A stretch of 64,000 bases of DNA, from NCBI RefSeq assembly GCF_002850255.1, contig NZ_CP022522.1, positions 3,037,125-3,101,124 of the forward strand. Reading direction: 5' to 3'. This stretch comes from Pseudoalteromonas sp. NC201 (lineage in GTDB: Bacteria; Pseudomonadota; Gammaproteobacteria; Enterobacterales; Alteromonadaceae). The notes beneath the pieces were generated by a model. That model was not told where the DNA came from and made no database searches. It worked only from the letters and a program-made list of their open reading frames with translations. A program made the position numbers and the translations under genes. This document shows positions 36,651-45,090 of the stretch, piece after piece. Position 1 is the stretch's first letter, and each line of letters opens with the position of its first letter.

Positions 36651-37727
36651 ATGGAATACGGACCAATCAGCTTTTACGCTATTTTTATTGCCGTTGTGGT
36701 GCTTGGAGGCAGCTTAGGTGGGCTCTTACAAGCGATGCGTTCAACGTCGTCATATAAGTTTCGCAAACCTAAGTTTAAGAGTGCGAATAGCGCCGCCCCA
36801 GAGTATTGGGACTTAGGTGGATTCGGTGTCATTCTAGCCGGTGTGATCTCAGCATTTATGGCAATCGGTGTGCTCACCATGGCGGGCGCTGCAGACTTCA
36901 GCCCAGTCAGTAGGTATGCATTTAAATCATATCAAAATGGTGAGCACGACTCCCACCATCAAAACAATGACGAGATACTCATTCCCGTGGCAATGTTTTC
37001 ATCTGCGCATAACGATAATGCCGTTGAGATCAACCGCATTATCAAAGTGGTTGTAGAGCACAATCTGAAACGGGAAAATGACTCAATTACCGGTTCTGAT
37101 AAAGCATTTTGGACTTGGATTAAGATCTTTTCATTCTCTATTTTAAGCGGTTTTGGCGGTGTAGGACTCGTTTCTAGCGCCTACAAACGCTACGTTGGCG
37201 AAGATGAATTCAATGACATCCAACAAAAGGTTAAAGAAGAGTATGAAATAGCACGTAAGAATACCGTAGAGATCGCACTCCAACGTGCTAGGGAATTGAT
37301 TGCAAACACACAATACGATGAAGCAATTAAGGTTTGTGATGACATTCTTACCAACATTCACCCAAACCATGCAAGAGCAATTGGCATAAAAGCCAGAGCA
37401 CTCAGCCGAGATGGTAAGCTCGCAGAAGCCATCAAGCTGCTAGAAAGCGCACTTTCCATTTCAGATATGAGTGAGTCCGTCAGAGCTCGTATGCATTGGA
37501 ATATAGCCTGTTATCAGACTCGTATGGATTTTAGCGAAGGCTTACCTGAGGAGCTAGATTGTATGGTCCGGACGCTGGGTGAGATCCGCAGCCATTTGGA
37601 ACGTGCAATTGCGCTTGATGAGCATCTAAGGTTGAAGCTACCTGACGGTGAAAGTGACCTTATTGTGCTAAAGTCGCTCAGTGCGAGAGGTCAAGATTGG
37701 TTTGACAATTTAGTACGAGCACAATAG
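36651..37727 (+). CDS. Membrane protein with TPR-like cytoplasmic region
   Basis: A 358-residue protein of no named family that I recognise. It has three hydrophobic segments: residues 6-27 (FYAIFIAVVVLGGSLGGLL), 56-79 (FGVILAGVISAFMAIGVLTM), and about 155-178 (FSFSILSGFGGVGLVSSAY). After these comes a helical region with TPR character: YDEAIKVCDDILTNIHPNH, then ARAIGIKARALSRDGKLAEAIKLLESAL, and RMHWNIACYQTRM. A hydrophilic loop of about 75 residues between the second and third segments is probably periplasmic. It looks like a scaffold or stress sensor, but that is inference. It stands alone between lipA and the permease. Confidence 0.72.
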   Translation: MEYGPISFYAIFIAVVVLGGSLGGLLQAMRSTSSYKFRKPKFKSANSAAPEYWDLGGFGVILAGVISAFMAIGVLTMAGAADFSPVSRYAFKSYQNGEHDSHHQNNDEILIPVAMFSSAHNDNAVEINRIIKVVVEHNLKRENDSITGSDKAFWTWIKIFSFSILSGFGGVGLVSSAYKRYVGEDEFNDIQQKVKEEYEIARKNTVEIALQRARELIANTQYDEAIKVCDDILTNIHPNHARAIGIKARALSRDGKLAEAIKLLESALSISDMSESVRARMHWNIACYQTRMDFSEGLPEELDCMVRTLGEIRSHLERAIALDEHLRLKLPDGESDLIVLKSLSARGQDWFDNLVRAQ

Positions 37728-37837
37728 ACTCTTAGGTAAGTTAGCTTGATACGGTGCATTTTCATGAGAGATGAAGACTTTATATAAAAGTTAAGGGTAC
37801 AAGCACAAATTCACTGGATGGAAATACTGGTGATTAG

Positions 37838-37873
37838 AATAAGCCGCATATTGATATGCGGCTTATTTGTTTT
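37838..37873 (+). terminator. Terminator after the TPR gene
   Basis: AATAAGCCGCAT (37838-37849) pairs perfectly with ATGCGGCTTATT (37856-37867), with an extra inner A-T pair, followed by TTGTTTTTG. It is about 110 bases after the stop of the TPR gene and just before the permease leader. Confidence 0.85.
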
Positions 37874-37980
37874 TGACACATGAATTTTATACGCAAATTG
37901 GTATTAGCAGCAAAACGGTTTCAATTCCGTGCTATTCGTTATATCTTGCCTCACCAGATAATAATAATCAGGGGCAAAAC

Positions 37981-39183
37981 GTGCTTAAGAATAAAACTTT
38001 GGGCAGCATGCTAATTGTAGCAGGTACTACAATTGGCGCAGGTATGCTCGCCCTCCCGATTGCATCCGCAGGACTCGGCTTTTCTACCGCTATCGCGTTA
38101 TTAACAATCACATGGTTGCTAATGACCTATACCGCTTTACTTATGCTGGAAATACATCAGTACGCGGATCAAGACGCTACGCTAAATACACTGGCGAAAA
38201 ACTTACTTGGTAAATCGGGCCAATATGTCGCTAACTTTTCTATGGTATTTTTATTCTATGCGCTGTGTGCAGCTTATATAGCGGGAGGTGGTGCACAACT
38301 TCAAAGCAAACTAGTTAGTGTATTGGGTGACGGGATCACTCCCCAACTCGGTTCAGTACTACTTGCTGTTATCATTGCAACCATAGTGACATTAGGTACA
38401 AGTACCGTCGATAAGCTTAACCAATTACTATTTACCATTAAAGTTATCGTGCTCGCGAGTTTATTTTTTATCCTGACTCCCTATGTTCATGGCCAACATC
38501 TTATCGATATGCCAGTGGAGCAAGGGCTTGTAATTGCGGCAATTCCTGTAATTTTCACTTCATTTGGGTTTCATGGCTCAATCCCGTCAATCGTCAAGTA
38601 CGTTGGTGTAGATATTCGTCAATTACGTAAGGTGATGATGTTTGGTGCCTCCCTCCCCCTTATCATTTATGTGTTTTGGCAATTACTAAGCCAAGGTGTT
38701 ATGGGGCAAGAGAGCTTAATGGCAAGTGAGGGACTGCCGGGTTTTGTAACCAGTATTTCTTCTATCGCACACAACGACAACGTACAATTATTTGTAACTG
38801 TGTTTGCAGATCTGGCTCTCGCGACTTCATTCTTAGGCGTGAGTCTCGGCTTATTCGACTTTTTTGCAGATGCCTTTAAGAAGCAAGATACTAAGAAAGA
38901 CCGGATCAAAACGGCATTCATTACCTTTTTACCACCGCTTGGCTTTGCCCTCTTTTATCCAAAGGGCTTTATTATGGCACTGGGATATGCAGCGATTGCG
39001 CTCGTGGTGTTAGCGGTATTTCTACCAGTTGCTATGGTATGGAAACAGAGAAAAACCAGAGGTAATGATGGATATCAGGTTAAAGGAGGTACGCTTGGAC
39101 TAGGACTTGCCGCTGTTTTCGGTGTGATGATCATCACCTCTCAGCTAATGCAAATGGCTGGCCTTATTCCTAGTTTGGGGTGA
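37981..39183 (+). CDS. tyrP: TyrP-type aromatic amino-acid permease
   Basis: A 400-residue membrane transporter of the aromatic amino-acid permease family (TyrP/Mtr), with about eleven helices. The N-terminal KNKTLGSMLIVAGTTIGAGM is nearly that of E. coli TyrP, so tyrosine is the likely substrate, but tryptophan or phenylalanine cannot be excluded. A GTG at 37981 with AGGGG upstream gives the normal family length; an upstream TTG at 37867 would add 38 untypical residues and lies in the preceding terminator, so GTG is preferred. It converges on an orphan gene with a long hairpin between. Confidence 0.88.
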   Translation: MLKNKTLGSMLIVAGTTIGAGMLALPIASAGLGFSTAIALLTITWLLMTYTALLMLEIHQYADQDATLNTLAKNLLGKSGQYVANFSMVFLFYALCAAYIAGGGAQLQSKLVSVLGDGITPQLGSVLLAVIIATIVTLGTSTVDKLNQLLFTIKVIVLASLFFILTPYVHGQHLIDMPVEQGLVIAAIPVIFTSFGFHGSIPSIVKYVGVDIRQLRKVMMFGASLPLIIYVFWQLLSQGVMGQESLMASEGLPGFVTSISSIAHNDNVQLFVTVFADLALATSFLGVSLGLFDFFADAFKKQDTKKDRIKTAFITFLPPLGFALFYPKGFIMALGYAAIALVVLAVFLPVAMVWKQRKTRGNDGYQVKGGTLGLGLAAVFGVMIITSQLMQMAGLIPSLG

Positions 39184-39200
39184 GCAAAGCAACTGCAAAT

Positions 39201-39246
39201 TAACCTGAACCTTGGATAAGGCATTAATTATCCGAGGTTTAGGTTA
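39201..39246. terminator. Bidirectional hairpin between tyrP and an orphan gene
   Basis: AACCTGAACCTTGGATAA (39202-39219) pairs with TTATCCGAGGTTTAGGTT (39228-39245) using two G-T wobbles, an 18-pair stem. The outer bases include the stop codon of the minus-strand gene. There is no T-run. It probably ends transcription from both sides. Confidence 0.6.
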
Positions 39247-39765
39247 GCTAGTCGTTTCTGCTAATCTATTTTCCCTAGCCAGTCTCGCTTCTTTTCTATC
39301 TTGCATTAGTTTCCAAAAGGTAAAGACTGGCACAAATGCTAAACACAGAGTAGCCACATTAACCATAGGAATAATTGTAGGATACAGGTAAGTTGAATAG
39401 GACAGATCCATAAAATGTCTGTCGACAAGTCTAAAAAACTGTAATAGCGGAGCTGGAATAATGATTATTTGAGCAAGAATACTTTGCCATAGATACATCT
39501 TATCTTTAACAGCCCAGTAAGCAATAATTGCCATGAAGACAATGTCTGAAAGGGCCCAATATATGTATCGAAACACCTTAACATCATCGAATTGCATAAC
39601 CCAATCGTAGGTTAGCCATCCTAATATATAAAACATTGCAACCAAAGACGAATATCGCAGTGCTTGTTTATCTCGCACCACGATGCACATTACTACCGCT
39701 AAAAAAGAAACCCAAATACTGTATTCCTGAAAAAACAGTCTAATGGGTTCCCATTCAGGCCACAT
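39244..39765 (-). CDS. Orphan membrane protein downstream of pomB
   Basis: A 173-residue hydrophobic protein with about five membrane segments and no family I recognise. It begins WPEWEPIRLFFQEYSIWVSF; later segments are YSSLVAMFYILGWLTYDWVM, YWALSDIVFMAIIAYWAV and ILAQIIIIPAPLLQFF. The C terminus is charged (LMQDRKEARLARENRLAE) and probably cytoplasmic. It is about 170 bases downstream of pomB on the same strand, so it may be read through from the flagellar promoter. TAAGGT just before the ATG could be the ribosome site. Confidence 0.72.
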   Translation of the reverse strand: MWPEWEPIRLFFQEYSIWVSFLAVVMCIVVRDKQALRYSSLVAMFYILGWLTYDWVMQFDDVKVFRYIYWALSDIVFMAIIAYWAVKDKMYLWQSILAQIIIIPAPLLQFFRLVDRHFMDLSYSTYLYPTIIPMVNVATLCLAFVPVFTFWKLMQDRKEARLARENRLAETTS

Positions 39766-39770
39766 ATACC

Positions 39771-39863
39771 TTAACGTCCTGCGTCTGGTTTCTGCTCTTC
39801 ATCACCGTTATCACCACCACCACCATTGTTTCCAGGCAATCTATAATTTTTAACGTCCATCAT
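39771..39863 (-). CDS. Possible 30-residue Gly/Asp-rich peptide gene
   Basis: A short frame between pomB and the orphan membrane gene encodes a 30-residue peptide with a Gly-rich centre (PGNNGGGGDNGDEEQKPDAGR). It starts at 39863 or, three bases further in, 39860. AAGGA lies upstream at usable distance, and the stop is five bases before the next ATG. A longer frame reaches to 40037 but overlaps pomB by about 100 bases and is less likely. It may be a real small gene, the leader of the next gene, or chance. Confidence 0.3.
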   Translation of the reverse strand: MMDVKNYRLPGNNGGGGDNGDEEQKPDAGR

Positions 39864-39936
39864 TTTATCCTTATCGAGAGTTTGTAGAGCAGCTAGAACT
39901 TTAGCGAATTCCCTGTAATTTGGCAACAAACTGTAA

Positions 39937-40866
39937 CTAATTTTTCCTAACTTCAATAGGGTCTGATTCTTTCGCTTTACCCTGTAAAATCGAGATTTCG
40001 ACACGCCGGTTTCGGCGCCTATCTGCATCGCTGTCATTAGGTACTAAAGGTCTAGTGTCTGCATGACCAACTACGACCATTCTGTTCTTATCAAAGCCAC
40101 GGACGCGCTCCATTACAGTCGCAACGGCTACCGCTCTAGTTGCCGATAAATCCCAGTTATTCGAATAAAGTTCGTTAGTCACTCTAAAGTCATCAGTGTG
40201 ACCCGACACTGTAATTTCACCAGGTACATCTTTGAGCAGCTCTGCAATTTCGGCAATCACAGGTTCAAATTTAGGTTGTAGAAACGCACTTCCCGCAGGA
40301 AAAGAACCATTTTCTTGGATGCGAATAATAATTTGCTGCCCTAATGACTCGAGTTCAATTGCACCATCCATAATTTGCTTTTCTAGCTGCTGTGCAATCT
40401 TTTTAACGAGCTCGTTTACTTGCTCTTGGTCCGCAGAAGCAATTGCTTGCGTTGACGCCATTTCCTGTGCAGTACTGGCAGACTCACCACCACGCTTATT
40501 ACCTCGTTGCTCCTGTCTGCCACCCGCCGAAGCCTCGTCACCAGCTTGGAACTCTAGCATTTGCTGCGTCATTTCTACGGTTTGCTGTTGAATCGTTTCA
40601 ATCGGTGTTGGTTCTGGCTTTCCTGGAGTAAATTCCATCGCAATCACGCTGGTACCCTTAGGAATATCTTTTACTTCAATTTTATTTTGCACACCAAAAG
40701 CAAACTTCATCGATCCTGCAATTTGCTTAAACTTCAGTACATCCATTTCGGAGAATGCCAATAGCAGTACGAAGAAGCACATTAACAACGACATGAGATC
40801 AGCAAACGTTCCCATCCAGGCAGGAAGACCTGGGGGGGGACATTTACATTCTTTCTCATCTGACAT
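39937..40866 (-). CDS. pomB: Sodium-driven flagellar stator protein PomB
   Basis: PomB is the ion-channel and peptidoglycan-binding half of the polar flagellar stator. The 309-residue protein begins CKCPPPGLPAWMGTFADLMS, a near copy of Vibrio PomB, with the ion-binding Asp at residue 23 in the single membrane helix (LMSLLMCFFVLLLAFSEMDV). The plug-linker region is charged, and the C terminus is an OmpA-like domain (VSGHTDDFRVTNELYS, LVPNDSDADRRRNRRVEISI). It starts two bases after the pomA stop. The match to PomB rather than MotB points to Na+. Confidence 0.95.
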   Translation of the reverse strand: MSDEKECKCPPPGLPAWMGTFADLMSLLMCFFVLLLAFSEMDVLKFKQIAGSMKFAFGVQNKIEVKDIPKGTSVIAMEFTPGKPEPTPIETIQQQTVEMTQQMLEFQAGDEASAGGRQEQRGNKRGGESASTAQEMASTQAIASADQEQVNELVKKIAQQLEKQIMDGAIELESLGQQIIIRIQENGSFPAGSAFLQPKFEPVIAEIAELLKDVPGEITVSGHTDDFRVTNELYSNNWDLSATRAVAVATVMERVRGFDKNRMVVVGHADTRPLVPNDSDADRRRNRRVEISILQGKAKESDPIEVRKN

Positions 40867-40868
40867 GA

Positions 40869-41636
40869 TTATTCCTCAGCCTCAGCGCCACGTTTAGATT
40901 CTGGCAGATAGTTTTTCAAGATACCTTCAATGACTTTTGGATTTTGGCCATCTTGAATGCCTAAGATTGCATCTAAGATAAGGCGCTGGTTTCGCTCTTC
41001 TTCGTCTTTACGAAGTTCAAGCTTAACCTGAATTGGGATTGCAACCACGTTAGCCAAAAACGCACCGTATAAAGTTGTCAAAAGTGCAACAGCCATAGCA
41101 GGTCCAATTGCTTTTGGATCATCCATGTTAGATAACATCGCTACTAGGCCGATGAGCGTTCCAATCATCCCCATAGCAGGAGCGATATCGGCGAGGGACT
41201 TAAATAAGCCAGCGCCTAACTCGTGTCTTGAGGACGTTAGGGCAATATCTTTTTGCAATGTGGCACGCACAACATCAGCATCATGCCCATCGACTAACAT
41301 ATCGACACCTTTACGCATAAACTGGTTGGGGATTTCGGCTTCTTCTAACGCTAAAAAACCACCTTTGCGAGCTGAATCAGCAAGCTCAACGGCTTTTTCA
41401 ATCAGCTCTTCCGGAGTTTCAATCTTGAACATGAAGGCCTTCCCGGCCACTTTTCCAATTCCGAAAAACTGTCCAAGCGTAAAGTTAGACAATACGATAA
41501 AAATTGAACCACCAAATACGATAACGACGGAAGGCGTGTTATAGAACATAGCGATCTGGCCATCACTACTTAGTACCATGGACATTACAATTAAACCTAT
41601 GGCACCCAGGATCCCTATTACCGTTGCTAAATCCAC
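40869..41636 (-). CDS. pomA: Sodium-driven flagellar stator protein PomA
   Basis: PomA is the four-helix stator subunit that pairs with PomB and contacts the rotor. The 255-residue protein begins MDLATVIGILGAIGLIVMSM. The membrane region IAPAMGMIGTLIGLVAML contains the conserved Pro, and the cytoplasmic loop of about residues 60-145 has charged residues (RKGVDMLVDGHD). A strong ribosome site, GGAGG, precedes the ATG, and a sigma-28 promoter lies 50 bases upstream. Confidence 0.96.
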   Translation of the reverse strand: MDLATVIGILGAIGLIVMSMVLSSDGQIAMFYNTPSVVIVFGGSIFIVLSNFTLGQFFGIGKVAGKAFMFKIETPEELIEKAVELADSARKGGFLALEEAEIPNQFMRKGVDMLVDGHDADVVRATLQKDIALTSSRHELGAGLFKSLADIAPAMGMIGTLIGLVAMLSNMDDPKAIGPAMAVALLTTLYGAFLANVVAIPIQVKLELRKDEEERNQRLILDAILGIQDGQNPKVIEGILKNYLPESKRGAEAEE

Positions 41637-41690
41637 ATGTCCTCCGGGGGAAGTTATTTGTGATAAATCACGCAGTTATTGTTGTTTGAG

Positions 41691-41717
41691 TTATCGGCAA
41701 GTTTTTCTACAACTTAA
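41691..41717 (-). promoter_or_regulatory. Sigma-28 (FliA) promoter of pomAB
   Basis: Read on the minus strand, TTAAGTTG (41717-41710), 11 bases, then GCCGATAA (41698-41691). The sigma-28 consensus is TAAAGTTT-N11-GCCGATAA, so the -10 element is perfect and the -35 matches at six of eight positions with exact spacing. It places pomAB in the late flagellar class. Confidence 0.85.
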
Positions 41718-41807
41718 CACTATTATATTAAAAAGTGTTTAAAATGCGAGTTTATAGCAGATCTTGTAATGCTGATACTCGGTCAGATCAAAAAGTCACT
41801 GGTTTTT

Positions 41808-41836
41808 TTGACCTTGGCGCGCAATCACCCTAAAAT
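41808..41836 (+). promoter_or_regulatory. Sigma-70 promoter of xseB-ispA
   Basis: TTGACC (41808-41813) and TAAAAT (41831-41836) are separated by exactly 17 bases. The likely start of transcription is near 41843, leaving a short leader before the xseB ATG at 41871. Confidence 0.75.
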
Positions 41837-41870
41837 TGCCACACTTTTACTTTACGGGTCAGCGTGACAT

Positions 41871-42110
41871 ATGGCAGTAAAAAAACCAGACAACTTGAGC
41901 TTTGAAGAAGCCATGCAAGAACTGGAGCAAATCGTTGCAGACATGGAAAACGGTAGCTTACCTTTAGATCAAGCACTTAAACAGTTTGAACGCGGGATAA
42001 AACTCGCAAAAGCTTCAAATCAGAAACTTCAGCAAGCTGAACAACAAGTCGCTATTTTAATGGGCGAGGATGAACAAGCACAATTACAGCCATTTGATAA
42101 CGAAGCCTAA
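41871..42110 (+). CDS. xseB: Exodeoxyribonuclease VII small subunit
   Basis: XseB is the small subunit of exonuclease VII, which degrades single-stranded DNA. The 79-residue protein matches the family: LSFEEAMQELEQIVADMENG, LPLDQALKQFERGIKLAK. Its stop overlaps the ispA start (TAATG), the usual coupling. Confidence 0.97.
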   Translation: MAVKKPDNLSFEEAMQELEQIVADMENGSLPLDQALKQFERGIKLAKASNQKLQQAEQQVAILMGEDEQAQLQPFDNEA

Positions 42111-43009
42111 TGTCGAAAAAATTACAAGAAAAGCTCCAGTTTGCTAAAACTCGTGTAGAAAACACCGTTTTACACTATTTTGATAGTGTGCTTGAAACTG
42201 AAGAGAATATAAAAGCGGCTACACGCTATAGTATAGAAAACGGCGGCAAACGCTTGCGACCGTTTTTAGTGTATTGTACTGGTGAATTATTTGGTGCTGC
42301 TCCAGAAGATTTAGACAAAGCTGCAGCCGCAATAGAGTGTGTGCATAGCTACTCTTTGGTGCACGACGATTTACCTGCTATGGATGATGATGATCTCAGA
42401 CGCGGCCGTCCAACTTGCCACATCCAATTCGATGAGGCGACCGCGATTTTAGCTGGTGACGCTCTGCAAACGCTGGCATTTGAACTGCTAAGTGAACATC
42501 CATTCGCGGTAAGCCACCATGCCCAAATAAAAATGATTTCAGTGCTAGCCAAGGCATCGGGTCTACAAGGTATGATAGGCGGTCAAGCACTCGATATAGC
42601 AGCAACCAATCGTTTAATTACGATAGATGAGCTCGAACGTATTCATAAGCTAAAAACAGGTGCACTACTAAGCTGTGCAGTAGAACTTGGGATCTTATGT
42701 AGCGATCCGGAACGTGTTTCAGAGCAAGCACGTGATGCGATACGTACTTATGGACGTGCAATTGGCCTTGCATTTCAAGTCAGAGATGACATTCTTGATG
42801 TAGAAGGTGACACATTTGTGCTTGGTAAACCTCAAGGCTCTGATTTAGAACATAATAAATCTACCTATCCAGCATTATTGGGGTTAGAACAAGCAAAAGA
42901 AAAAGCTGAACACTTGATAGATGAAGCTTTAGAAGCGCTTACACGTATCAACGGTAATACAGAAATACTTGCAGATTTAGCAAAATACATCATAGATCGA
43001 GAATATTAA
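42110..43009 (+). CDS. ispA: Farnesyl diphosphate synthase IspA
   Basis: IspA condenses isopentenyl diphosphate with dimethylallyl and then geranyl diphosphate to make farnesyl diphosphate. The 299-residue protein has the first Asp-rich motif DDLPAMDDDDLRRG near residue 85, GGKRLRPFL near 44, and the second Asp-rich motif DDILD near 225. It is translationally coupled to xseB and followed after 165 bases by dxs. Confidence 0.97.
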   Translation: MSKKLQEKLQFAKTRVENTVLHYFDSVLETEENIKAATRYSIENGGKRLRPFLVYCTGELFGAAPEDLDKAAAAIECVHSYSLVHDDLPAMDDDDLRRGRPTCHIQFDEATAILAGDALQTLAFELLSEHPFAVSHHAQIKMISVLAKASGLQGMIGGQALDIAATNRLITIDELERIHKLKTGALLSCAVELGILCSDPERVSEQARDAIRTYGRAIGLAFQVRDDILDVEGDTFVLGKPQGSDLEHNKSTYPALLGLEQAKEKAEHLIDEALEALTRINGNTEILADLAKYIIDREY

Positions 43010-43173
43010 GCTGACGTATAAAATAGCTACGCCAAGCTAAGAAAATATTCACAAGAACTTTGTAAACGCTGGCTAACATAATATTATGACAAGTTAGTGA
43101 AGAATTTTAATAATTATGAAGTGGACCACGTGAGTAATTGCGCTGAGATTCACTTAGGACTCTGATAAATACC

Positions 43174-45036
43174 ATGAAACTTGATAGTAGCAAGTATCCC
43201 TTACTCGCGTTAATTGACGAGCCAAGTCAACTCCGTCAATTACCCCAGCACAAGTTAACCGCCTTTAGTGATGAGCTTCGCGAGTATTTGCTGAACTCAG
43301 TCTCTCAAAGCAGCGGTCACTTTGCATCTGGTTTAGGCACTGTAGAGCTTACTGTAGCTTTACACTATGTGTATAACACACCAAGCGATAGGCTCGTTTG
43401 GGATGTAGGTCATCAAGCCTATCCGCACAAACTACTTACAGGTAGAAGAGATAGGATGCATACGATCCGCCAGAAAGATGGCCTGCATCCTTTCCCTTAT
43501 AGAGAAGAAAGCGAATACGATACGTTTAGTGTTGGCCACTCAAGCACTTCTATATCAGCGGCACTTGGTATGGCTATCGCGGCTGAAAAAGAAGGGATTG
43601 GACGTAAGACCGTCGCCGTTATTGGTGATGGTGCAATGACCGCGGGCATGGCGTTTGAAGCCATGAATCACGCAGGCGACATCAATCCAGATATGTTAGT
43701 GATCCTAAACGACAACGAAATGTCTATCTCTGAAAACGTTGGCGCACTCACCAATCATTTCGCGAAGATCCTCTCTGGTAGCTTTTACACCAATATTCGA
43801 GAAGGCAGCAAAAAACTGCTGTCTGGTGTGCCGCCGGTTAAAGAGCTTGCAGGCCGTATGGAAGAGCATTTAAAGGGGATGATAATCCCTGGTACTTTCT
43901 TTGAAGAGCTAGGCTTTAACTATATTGGCCCAATTGACGGACATAACGTAGATACTTTGGTAGATACGCTGCGTAATATGCGTAACCTAAAAGGCCCTCA
44001 ACTATTACACGTTAAAACCCAAAAAGGGAAAGGTTATAAACCTGCAGAAGCAGATCCTATTGGTTATCATGCCGTGCCTAAGTTCGATCCAAGCGTCCAT
44101 AGCTTACCCAAATCAAAACCTAGTGCACCAACCTTTTCAAAGGTGTTTGGAGATTGGCTTTGCGATATGGCTGCACAAGATAATAAGCTCATGGCAATCA
44201 CACCAGCAATGCGTGAAGGCTCGGGCATGGTACGCTTTTCTAAAGAGTACCCTGCTCAATATTTTGATGTTGCCATTGCTGAGCAACATGCTGTGACACT
44301 GGCAGCGGGTTTTGCTTGTGAAGACCTCAACCCAGTGGTTGCAATCTATTCTAGCTTCTTACAACGCGCATACGACCAACTCATTCATGATGTCGCACTA
44401 CAAAATCTGCCAGTGTTGTTCGCTATTGACCGTGCCGGTGTCGTTGGTGCGGATGGTGAGACGCACCAAGGCGCATACGACTTAAGTTTCTTGCGCTGTA
44501 TCCCGAATATGGTGATCATGGCACCAAGCGACCTTAATGAGTGCCGCCAAATGCTCTACACAGGTCATCGCCTAGATAGGCCAGCAGCAGTGAGATACCC
44601 CAGAGGTAGTGCGGGAAGCGCCGAGATTGATACGGAAATGACCGCAATAGAAGTTGGTAAGGGCAAGGTAGTAAGAGAAGGTGAAAAGCTGGCTATTTTA
44701 AGCTTTGGTACATTGCTTGAAAACGCTCAAGCCGTAGCCGAAGAGCTAAATGCCACACTTGTAGATATGCGTTTTGTCAAACCCTTAGACTGCGCCCTTA
44801 TCGAAGAGTTGGTTGTAACTCACGAGCGCTTCGTCACACTTGAAGATAATGCTATTGCCGGTGGCGCAGGCTCCGCAGTAAGCGAGTATTTAATTGCTCA
44901 AGGCCATCAAAAACCAATTAAACTTCTTGGTCTACCTGACGAGTTTATTAAGCATGGTTCACAAACTGAGATCCATGCCGAGCTGGGCTTAAACAGCGAA
45001 GGCATCAGTCAACAAATTAAGGCTTGGCTTGCGTGA
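43174..45036 (+). CDS. dxs: 1-deoxy-D-xylulose-5-phosphate synthase
   Basis: Dxs makes deoxyxylulose phosphate from pyruvate and glyceraldehyde 3-phosphate, the entry to the non-mevalonate isoprenoid pathway. The 620-residue protein has the thiamine-diphosphate motif [18 protein letters not shown] near residue 152, [17 protein letters not shown] near 80, and the C-terminal transketolase signature ([12 protein letters not shown]). It supplies the precursor for ispA upstream. A gap of 164 bases with no obvious hairpin separates the two. Confidence 0.98.
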   Translation: MKLDSSKYPLLALIDEPSQLRQLPQHKLTAFSDELREYLLNSVSQSSGHFASGLGTVELTVALHYVYNTPSDRLVWDVGHQAYPHKLLTGRRDRMHTIRQKDGLHPFPYREESEYDTFSVGHSSTSISAALGMAIAAEKEGIGRKTVAVIGDGAMTAGMAFEAMNHAGDINPDMLVILNDNEMSISENVGALTNHFAKILSGSFYTNIREGSKKLLSGVPPVKELAGRMEEHLKGMIIPGTFFEELGFNYIGPIDGHNVDTLVDTLRNMRNLKGPQLLHVKTQKGKGYKPAEADPIGYHAVPKFDPSVHSLPKSKPSAPTFSKVFGDWLCDMAAQDNKLMAITPAMREGSGMVRFSKEYPAQYFDVAIAEQHAVTLAAGFACEDLNPVVAIYSSFLQRAYDQLIHDVALQNLPVLFAIDRAGVVGADGETHQGAYDLSFLRCIPNMVIMAPSDLNECRQMLYTGHRLDRPAAVRYPRGSAGSAEIDTEMTAIEVGKGKVVREGEKLAILSFGTLLENAQAVAEELNATLVDMRFVKPLDCALIEELVVTHERFVTLEDNAIAGGAGSAVSEYLIAQGHQKPIKLLGLPDEFIKHGSQTEIHAELGLNSEGISQQIKAWLA

Positions 45037-45052
45037 GTCTGCATTCAACCTA

Positions 45053-45081
45053 AAAAAGGCTTCCATTTGGAAGCCTTTTTG
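45053..45081. terminator. Terminator after dxs
   Basis: AAAAAGGCTTCC (45053-45064) pairs with GGAAGCCTTTTT (45069-45080) over four bases. A-runs before and T-runs after make it work in both directions, ending dxs and the convergent sensor gene. Confidence 0.93.
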
Positions 45082-45090
45082 CTATGAGTT

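Noticed and set aside
40232..40591. 119-codon frame opposite pomB
   Set aside because: It is Ser/Cys-rich shadow translation opposite a clear PomB.
40825..40840. Run of seven G's in pomB as a phase-variation or frameshift site
   Set aside because: The frame is intact, and the codons encode the conserved CPPPGLP segment of PomB, so the run is explained by protein sequence.
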